NCBI GenBank assembly: GCA_947303825.1 | Contig: CAMYZK010000001.1 | Span: forward strand, 1-28,900 | Reading direction: 5' to 3' | Source: an uncultured Prevotella sp. | GTDB taxonomy: Bacteria > Bacteroidota > Bacteroidia > Bacteroidales > Bacteroidaceae | DNA: 28,900 nucleotides | In this document: one piece after another, positions 25,001 to 28,900 of the stretch | Layout: each line of letters opens with the position of its first letter | Numbering within the stretch: position 1 is the stretch's first letter | Position numbers and translations under genes: made by a program | The notes under the pieces: generated by a model | What the model was told of the DNA's origin: nothing | Databases searched by the model: none | What the model saw: the letters and a program-made list of their open reading frames with translations, nothing else

Positions 25001-25419
25001 AGCGTTGAGGCGAGGTTGCCCGATGCCAGGTCTTGTATGTCCTCCATGGGCACGGTGACGACCGAGCCGGTGAGGTGGGCTTTTTTCTGCGAGCCGTAGC
25101 CTACTACCACCACCTCTTCCAGGCTCTGGCGGTCTTCCTGCAGGCGTGCCACGCCACCGGCTTTCACCGTCAGCGGCATGTAGCCTATGTACGATATGGT
25201 GATACGGCTGTCGGCAGGCACCTGTAGCTGGTAGTTGCCGTCGAGGTCGGTGATGACGCCGCCACCCTCCTGTCCCACCACACGTATGGTGGCACCAATG
25301 ACAGGTTCGCCTTTCTCGTCGACCACCTGTCCTTTCACGGTCTGGCTCTGGGCTGCCGCTGTCATCGACAGGCATAGGCAGAGGCCCAGTGCTGAAACAT
25401 GCTTATATATCTTCTTCAT
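22066..25419 (-). CDS. SusC/RagA family TonB-dependent outer membrane transporter
   Basis: Start at 25419 (MKKIYKHVSALGLCLCLSMTAAAQ), 1117 aa; a longer version from 25470 would run through a hairpin in the leader. After the signal peptide comes a carboxypeptidase-regulatory-like domain (VKGQVVDEKGEPVIGATIRV, about 29-48), the SusC signature SLEEVVVVGYGSQKKAHLTG (about 98-117), the plug (about 115-230), and a long beta-barrel that ends in SWTVGVNLSF with terminal Phe. It imports oligosaccharides or peptides with energy from TonB-ExbBD. Partner is the SusD gene downstream. No hybrid two-component or sigma/anti-sigma regulator is next to it, so control is not evident. Confidence 0.95.
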   Translation of the reverse strand: MKKIYKHVSALGLCLCLSMTAAAQSQTVKGQVVDEKGEPVIGATIRVVGQEGGGVITDLDGNYQLQVPADSRITISYIGYMPLTVKAGGVARLQEDRQSLEEVVVVGYGSQKKAHLTGSVVTVPMEDIQDLASGNLASTLSGLVPGLSVSGGEARPGENARLQIRDVGSFGEIGSTAQQPLFVIDGYIYPNDIKVGNSFQNLGAEAFNNLDPSEVESITVLKDASAAVYGSRAANGVILVTTKKGKVGKPTISYSGTFGFTDEVARPKMLSAYQYGKLYNAYAAADPTNTSLNHTTALFQADELEAMKGLDYDLLDKYWETGTKMKHSINVSGATDRVSYFAGGSFFNQDGNLGKLDYNRWNYRAGVDVKVSDYLSANLTVSGDYGKKNTPLLKVGGSNGEKDYNLLLTRPRYMPESVGDYDLVSYGISNQQKVQNQNYSFNVLQNNGDFNRNMTSNMTINGGLSYDFGWSKLLKGLKMSFNYSKSINTGKTNQYGSNFTLYQMVNRYGSGHHLYTPTSGDDATFSYLGEGNFLPLSLNNGNMLYRTMTRNDNYQVNFTAQYGRTFGEHSINALFSIERSEQEAEYLEGQRQQPYPFTTYQYNSATGELTTVFTRSESASLSYIGRLNYALKDRYLLEFLFRADASTKFGPGHRWGYFPSFSGGWVISEEEWFRNVEKLGWIDFLKLRASWGLTGRDNLAPWQWMQIYAQDANGGIVLGTGSGNDSNNRITINKNNSAVNKDVHWDQSYKTNIGLDFQVLNKRLAVTFDYYYEKNREMLLNLSQEIPATVGTQSASVNMGKMDNWGWELSVTWRDKIGKDFSYRVGISTGMSDNKVLLMDWESDPKEIYRSIQYGQRTDLGLWGMQCLGMFRSFQDIEEYFDRYLKQADGTYGTYMGMSKDKVRPGMLIYKDVRGAYNQETGTYDGPDGIVDRDNDQVQLGKRSNIYGFTLNMGANWKGLGLTAQLGASWGGYATLPSQAISVASGSNIEFYNLPSFWNPDNVYVYEDVTDGQGNVTVPQNRDAYYPNPYYGINAQTSSFWRVSAARVALNRLTLSYTVPSKLFANVGIKSCRVNVTGQNLINFYNPYPDSFTSPMAGSYGAYPNLRSWTVGVNLSF

Positions 25420-25450
25420 AATTACTGTTATTCTAGTTTCTGAGTTTTTA

Positions 25451-25476
25451 TTTCGCATGTTTCTTAACATGCGAAA
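25451..25476. promoter_or_regulatory. Perfect palindrome/hairpin in the susC leader
   Basis: TTTCGCATGTT (25451-25461) and AACATGCGAAA (25466-25476), an 11-bp perfect stem with a 4-nt loop, 32 nt before the susC start. No T-run follows on either strand, so it is more likely an operator or RNA hairpin than a terminator. Confidence 0.6.
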
Positions 25477-25534
25477 GTTGGATTACATTTATGGAACTCT
25501 CAACGAAAGTCTCTCAATGCTTATCAAAAGTCTC

Positions 25535-25594
25535 TCCGCTCGGCTTCGCCGCTTGGCTCGTCCAAGAACTCTTAATTCTTAACTCTTAACTCAC
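25535..25594. repeat. Dispersed repeat copy plus heptad repeats
   Basis: An inverted copy of the CGGC.AAGCCGAGC family (25535-25568), followed by CTTAA(C/T)T heptads that run into the stop codon of the upstream lipoprotein gene at 25591. The same arrangement is seen at 8518-8604. Confidence 0.65.
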
Positions 25595-27105
25595 AACAGC
25601 CACCTTGGGTCTCCGGTCTTGTGCTGCAGCTGTTCTGCTCCCGTGGGGGTGAGGTCGCCATTGGCAGGGTCGCTCAGGGCAGGGTCGCTCTGCAGTGCCG
25701 AGTGGCTGGTATCATACTGCGATGGATTCTCGGGGTCTTCATCCTCGGGCGCGCCTTCCTTCTCTGCGGCCCCATTAGCCCAATAGGTGTTTCTATCGAA
25801 GACCACACTGCCGTAGGCCGAGGCAGGCCTGGTGGCCAGCAGGCGTCGTGCTATGCCGTTGCCTCCCGTTCCACACTCGCAGAAGATGTTCTTCTCTATG
25901 TCGAAGCTGGTGTATTTCTGTCCTGCAAAGGCAGCCCAGTTGCAGAACCATCCGCTGCCCAGTTTGTAGAACGTGCTGCTCAACAGGCTCACGCTCTGCG
26001 TCTCGCCGTCGCGGTCGTAGCCGGCACGGTCCAGACGTCCGGAGTTGTTATAGCGTATGACATACTGCAAGTTACCCTCGCCGATGTTCCACATAGAGCT
26101 GTTCTTGATGGTCAGGTCTTTGATGAAGCCGCCGGGGGTGTAGAAGTATGCCCAGTTAGAGATGTTGCTCTTGGTGATGAACTGCACCTTGCAGTTCTCT
26201 ATGATAAGTGTCTCCACGCAGTACTGCTTGTTGTTGTCGTAGAAGAGCATGCCCTTCACGCCGGTGAAGTCGCAGTTCACTATGTATATGGGCTTCACGG
26301 CGATGTTATAGTAGCTGCTGGTGTACTTGCCGTGGTTGATGATGCCCTTGATGCTCTCGTCGGGTGTGGGACTGAGGGCAATGGCAGCCGAGTTCTTTGC
26401 CTCGTCTGACACACCGGAGCAGTCCAGGTTGATGTTCTGCAGTGTCATCGGTGCCGATGTGCAGAAGTATCCTCCTGTGCCGTAGGTTATCTGTGCGCGG
26501 TTCTGCTTGTCGGTGGTACGCAGCACCACGTGGTGTCCTCCCAGGTCGAGGGTGTCGTTAAGGGTGTAGTGCCCTTCCGGCTCCAGGTTGTAGTAGATGG
26601 CCTCTGTAGAGTCGGGAATGGGGTTTTGGCGGAACCACTCTGCCAGGTCTGCCCCTGTAGGCACCGTTGCCAGCTCCTTGGCGAAGGTGTTGAACAGCAG
26701 CACCGTCGCCTGCTGTGCGTCGCTGTTCTTTATCTTGCTGTTGCCCACAGTCTTCACGCTCACCATGTAGTTGGTGTCTTCCTGGCGCGGCACCGTCACC
26801 GAGCAACCGTCTATGAGCGAGTCGCTCACCAGCGGTGCCTCGGGCTGGCTCTGGTCGTAGAAGGAGAAGAGGTAGCCGCTGGCTCCATGTACCACTGGCC
26901 AGCTGATGGTCTGCGTCTTGCCGTCGGCAGAGGGTGTGACGGTGATGGTCTCCTCGCCTGGCGACGACAGCTGTGTGCCCTTCACGCTACTGTCGAAACG
27001 CTCGTCATCGTCGTAGCCGTCGGCGGCACACGCAGTGAGGAACAGGGCGCTTGCCACGGCAAGAGCCACGTGCCCCCAATGGGATGCATGCTGTGCTTTT
27101 TTCAT
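25591..27105 (-). CDS. PUL-associated lipoprotein with FN3-like and pectin-lyase-like (DUF4957/DUF5123) domains
   Basis: Start at 27105 (MKKAQHASHW), 504 aa; the -7 box at 27171-27178 excludes a start at 27183. Lipobox LFLTAC (Cys26). Residues about 50-145 look like a fibronectin type III fold (ETITVTPS..GKTQTISWP). The rest alternates short beta strands with Asn-rich turns (LQNINLDCSG, YIVNCDFTG, LIIENCKV, LTIKNSSMWN) as in right-handed beta-helix proteins, ending ANGDLTPTG......GDPRW. This matches the DUF4957/DUF5123 proteins that accompany SusC/SusD pairs. It is probably a surface glycan-binding protein; catalysis is not supported. It is first in the operon, 171 nt before susC, an unusual order. 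Confidence 0.78.
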   Translation of the reverse strand: MKKAQHASHWGHVALAVASALFLTACAADGYDDDERFDSSVKGTQLSSPGEETITVTPSADGKTQTISWPVVHGASGYLFSFYDQSQPEAPLVSDSLIDGCSVTVPRQEDTNYMVSVKTVGNSKIKNSDAQQATVLLFNTFAKELATVPTGADLAEWFRQNPIPDSTEAIYYNLEPEGHYTLNDTLDLGGHHVVLRTTDKQNRAQITYGTGGYFCTSAPMTLQNINLDCSGVSDEAKNSAAIALSPTPDESIKGIINHGKYTSSYYNIAVKPIYIVNCDFTGVKGMLFYDNNKQYCVETLIIENCKVQFITKSNISNWAYFYTPGGFIKDLTIKNSSMWNIGEGNLQYVIRYNNSGRLDRAGYDRDGETQSVSLLSSTFYKLGSGWFCNWAAFAGQKYTSFDIEKNIFCECGTGGNGIARRLLATRPASAYGSVVFDRNTYWANGAAEKEGAPEDEDPENPSQYDTSHSALQSDPALSDPANGDLTPTGAEQLQHKTGDPRWLL

Positions 27106-27170
27106 AAGATTGTCGTTTGTTATATCTGATTTGTTAGTCTTTCGTTTGTCGTGTGTTACAAAAAGCACTG

Positions 27171-27199
27171 CAAAGATACACATTTTCTTTTACAACAAA
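27171..27199 (-). promoter_or_regulatory. Bacteroidetes-type promoter of the SusC/SusD locus
   Basis: Minus strand: TTTG (27199-27196), then TATCTTTG (27178-27171), a good match with a 21-nt offset, about 65 nt before the lipoprotein start. Confidence 0.7.
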
Positions 27200-27210
27200 G
27201 CAATTATATC

Positions 27211-27264
27211 AAAAAAAATAAAAAAAAAGACAGAAAGGCACCCGCCAGCAGTGTGACGGATGCC
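27211..27264 (-). terminator. Intrinsic terminator after the second small ORF
   Basis: Minus strand: GGCATCCG (27264-27257) pairs with CGGGTGCC (27244-27237), one G-U pair, followed by a long T-rich run (27236-27211). It insulates the next promoter at 27171-27199. Confidence 0.85.
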
Positions 27265-27301
27265 ATTCTTTGTCGATGTATAAATGATTAGTTACTGTGG
27301 A

Positions 27302-27505
27302 CTAGAACAGAACTTCGTCTTCGTCAAAATCCCACAGCGACTTGCCGTGGCGGCTCAGGTTGCCGCCGGTAATGCTGTTGTCGAGCGGATTAGCATTAGT
27401 TGTATTGAATCCGTTCTCCAGCACTCCGGTGCTGCTGGCAGCAATCATCTTCTGTGTATTCACTTTTACCAGCATCGTGGCCGGTGACTGATATATCTTT
27501 TTCAT
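27302..27505 (-). CDS. Small 67-aa protein, MKKIY.SP / LWD family
   Basis: Start at 27505 (MKKIYQSPATMLVKVNTQ); an ATG two codons upstream is possible. No signal peptide; Asn/Gly/Ser-rich middle; end SRHGKSLWDFDEDEVLF. It shares with the 61-aa ORF at 3646 the start MKKIY.SP.T, Val and Gln at similar positions, a GV....G segment, and the tail R...K.LWD plus acidic residues. It follows, by 66 nt, a gene with the KGLYI tail, and is followed by a strong terminator. Function unknown. Confidence 0.7.
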   Translation of the reverse strand: MKKIYQSPATMLVKVNTQKMIAASSTGVLENGFNTTNANPLDNSITGGNLSRHGKSLWDFDEDEVLF

Positions 27506-27571
27506 AATCATTTCTTTTTTTTATTCTTAGTTGAAACTCGCCGAGGCGATACCTTAATGCTCACCTCATTC

Positions 27572-28525
27572 TTACTTCAAGACCTTCTTGCCATTGATAA
27601 TGTAGAGACCCTTTGTGGCTTTCTCCACGCGCACACCGTTAAGGTTGTAGATGGCACCGGTGTTCTGGGTGGTGTTCACCTCGCTGATACCAGAAGCGGT
27701 GTTGTCTATAGCGATAAATGCACGAGAGGTAGCGATTGAAGCAGGCAGGTAAGCGGTGTGGGCACCTACTTCAAAATTATCGTTATTAGTCTTGTAGAAT
27801 CCGATAGGATGAGTATCATCCTTATAAAGAACGAATGCGCCAGAGCCTACAACAGTTTTTTCAAGCACACCTACGAACTTGTTCTCTGACACATCGTCAG
27901 TGGTGTTTGCAGCAGCTACATCATAGTCTTTAGCAGCACCTTTCAGCAGCACGCCAGTCTCTACAGGAATTCTTGTTATCTCAGTGAACGACACCTTCTC
28001 GCCACTTACCGTTGCAATGTAGGCCGTCAGACCAGTAACACTTGTAAAGTCAAGTGCGATGTCACTGCAGTATGTAGCGTAACCAGCATCGGTGATGGTA
28101 ACAGTACGATGATTTGCGTTATAGTCAGCCTCTTGAGCTGCTGCCAGTTCCTCTGCGGTAGGAGTTCCTAGGCTCTGGATATAAATGAAGTCTACAGCTG
28201 CAGTGTATCCAGTCTGACCAAGAAGAATCTCATTGTCGCTGTTTGCTAAAACAACCTCTGTGTCTGCATCGGTAGCATTGGAATTTCCTGTTGTTGTAGC
28301 CCATATTTCACGGTAGCCAGTATAGAACTTATAGGTTCCACCTGCCGATGTAGGCGAATAGAAGCGGGCAGTCATCTTGTACTTACCCTGTGGCAAGTTA
28401 GTTACAAGGGTATTACCACTTTTAGAATAACCGGCAGCACGCTGCGACGAGCGGGCCTCGGCATTACCGCTATTCACAATGCCCATGTCTGGAATATCCT
28501 CTACCTCAGCTAAGAACACCACCAC
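27572..28525 (-). CDS. 5'-truncated secreted protein with KGLYI-type C-terminal tail
   Basis: The open frame runs from about 28550 with only GTG codons near its upstream end (28525) and no signal peptide, so the N-terminus appears lost. The visible protein starts with a beta-rich region (AARFYSPTS-like; DMGIVNSGNAEARS, NLPQGKYKMTARFYSP), which resembles a carbohydrate-binding-type sandwich. Next is a linker with AEELAAAQ, then a region found in Prevotella surface proteins (TITDAGYATYCSDIALDFTS ... IPVETGVLLKG), then GISEVN and the tail YNLNGVRVEKATKGLYIING with a basic end. Immediately upstream lies an Abi_2 remnant in another frame, overlapping by 20 nt. Probably a decayed or recombined gene. 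Confidence 0.65.
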   Translation of the reverse strand: MVVFLAEVEDIPDMGIVNSGNAEARSSQRAAGYSKSGNTLVTNLPQGKYKMTARFYSPTSAGGTYKFYTGYREIWATTTGNSNATDADTEVVLANSDNEILLGQTGYTAAVDFIYIQSLGTPTAEELAAAQEADYNANHRTVTITDAGYATYCSDIALDFTSVTGLTAYIATVSGEKVSFTEITRIPVETGVLLKGAAKDYDVAAANTTDDVSENKFVGVLEKTVVGSGAFVLYKDDTHPIGFYKTNNDNFEVGAHTAYLPASIATSRAFIAIDNTASGISEVNTTQNTGAIYNLNGVRVEKATKGLYIINGKKVLK

Positions 28526-28832
28526 GGTTCCATAGGCGAGAGTGATGGGCTATGATGTTACGCAACACTGATATAGCTTCCAACCAACTGGACAACTCTT
28601 TTGCTGAATAAAGTCCAAAGTCATTAGCTATTGCAGCACGTTCAGGCAACTGACTCTTCAAGTTTTTGTACATCTTTGAGAGTGTGCCAAAGGTTGCGCT
28701 CTCGAGTATCATCCATGCATCAGGGTTATCACCTGCCATCGACTCCCAATCCCAATTGGAATGCCCAGCAATATACTCCTTGGCAAAAGGTTCCGTACTG
28801 CGGTCAAACTCGTATTTAAATTCCGCAGCACT
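28506..28832 (-). pseudogene. Abi_2-family (AbiD/AbiF-like) abortive infection protein remnant
   Basis: In this frame, open from 28832 to the stop at 28506, the translation reads EFKYEFDRSTEPFAKEY (upstream of the ATG at 28739), then WMILESATFGTLSKMYKNLK and ISVLRNIIAHHSRLWNR. These are the core landmarks of Abi_2 proteins (EFDRS, SFGTLSKLYKNLK, LRN..AHH.RLWNR). An in-frame TAA at 28833-28835 removes the N-terminal part, and the frame ends six codons after LWNR, where family members normally continue. Abi_2 proteins act in phage abortive infection or as toxin-like RNA-binding proteins. This copy is almost certainly non-functional. Confidence 0.75.
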
Positions 28833-28856
28833 TTAGTTTAACTTCCTTTATAAGTA

Positions 28857-28881
28857 CCTGAGCAACAAAAAGTTGCTCAGG
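28857..28881. other. Perfect 10-bp hairpin near the right edge
   Basis: CCTGAGCAAC (28857-28866), loop AAAAA, GTTGCTCAGG (28872-28881). No T-run follows on either strand. It lies just upstream of the Abi_2 remnant and could be part of an element that continues outside the window. Confidence 0.6.
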
Positions 28882-28900
28882 ATTTGGTCATGTCAGATTT

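Noticed and set aside
28857..28881. Intrinsic terminator at the right edge
   Set aside because: The hairpin is perfect but no T-run follows on either strand, so only a hairpin is reported.

Overview
The window looks like chromosomal DNA of a Bacteroidales bacterium, most likely Prevotella or a close relative. The signs are a SusC/SusD pair, a BspA-type leucine-rich-repeat protein, a subtilase with a type IX secretion (T9SS) C-terminal tail, several proteins ending in a 'Y-x-L-x-G-x-R-V ... K-G-L-Y-I-x-x-G-K-K' tail, and repeated matches to the Bacteroidetes -7 promoter box TAnnTTTG. Genus is inferred; there is no rRNA or other taxonomic marker.

Layout. 1-3831 (+): surface-protein operon with a 5'-truncated LRR/cohesin-like/dockerin protein, a secreted cohesin-like protein, and a tiny ORF. 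3973-5565 (-): secreted CotH-kinase-like protein. 5566-6119: divergent promoters, a dispersed repeat and a MITE-like element. 6120-8315 (+): S8 peptidase with T9SS tail. 8600-10231 (-): polytopic membrane protein (DUF6056-like). 10428-11167 (+): two paralogous small lipoproteins, each preceded by a nearly identical 35-nt leader at the same distance from the start codon. 11269-15644 (-): a housekeeping run, in transcription order PfkB kinase, GT2 glycosyltransferase, RadC, DUF59/MIP18 protein, a four-helix-bundle gene inside inverted repeats, and LpxH. 15805-18157 (+): DcuB-type transporter and an esterase fused to a degenerate HAD-like domain. 18262-18969 (+): tRNA-Gln and purN. 18954-19565 (-): a probable transposase-like C-terminal fragment. 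19772-27105 (-): a small glycan-uptake locus, in transcription order DUF5123-like lipoprotein, SusC, SusD. 27302-28832 (-): a second tiny ORF, a 5'-truncated secreted protein, and an Abi_2-family remnant.

How the genes work together. The left end and right end share a module: a secreted protein with the KGLYI-type tail, followed at once on the same strand by a small ORF that begins MKKIY.SP and ends in LWD plus acidic residues. The left operon also combines a dockerin pair with cohesin-like domains on two adjacent products, which suggests surface assembly. The SusC/SusD locus has its own promoter and a hairpin leader before susC, but no glycoside hydrolase, lyase or regulator in view.

Intergenic DNA is rich in structure: a repeat family with the core CGGCAAAGCCGAGC, heptad GAGTTAA-type repeats touching stop codons, a MITE-like element upstream of the subtilase, and a 29-bp inverted repeat (one mismatch) around the four-helix-bundle gene. 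No CRISPR array, integrase, prophage or complete insertion sequence was recognised. All family assignments come from reading motifs; no database search was run.
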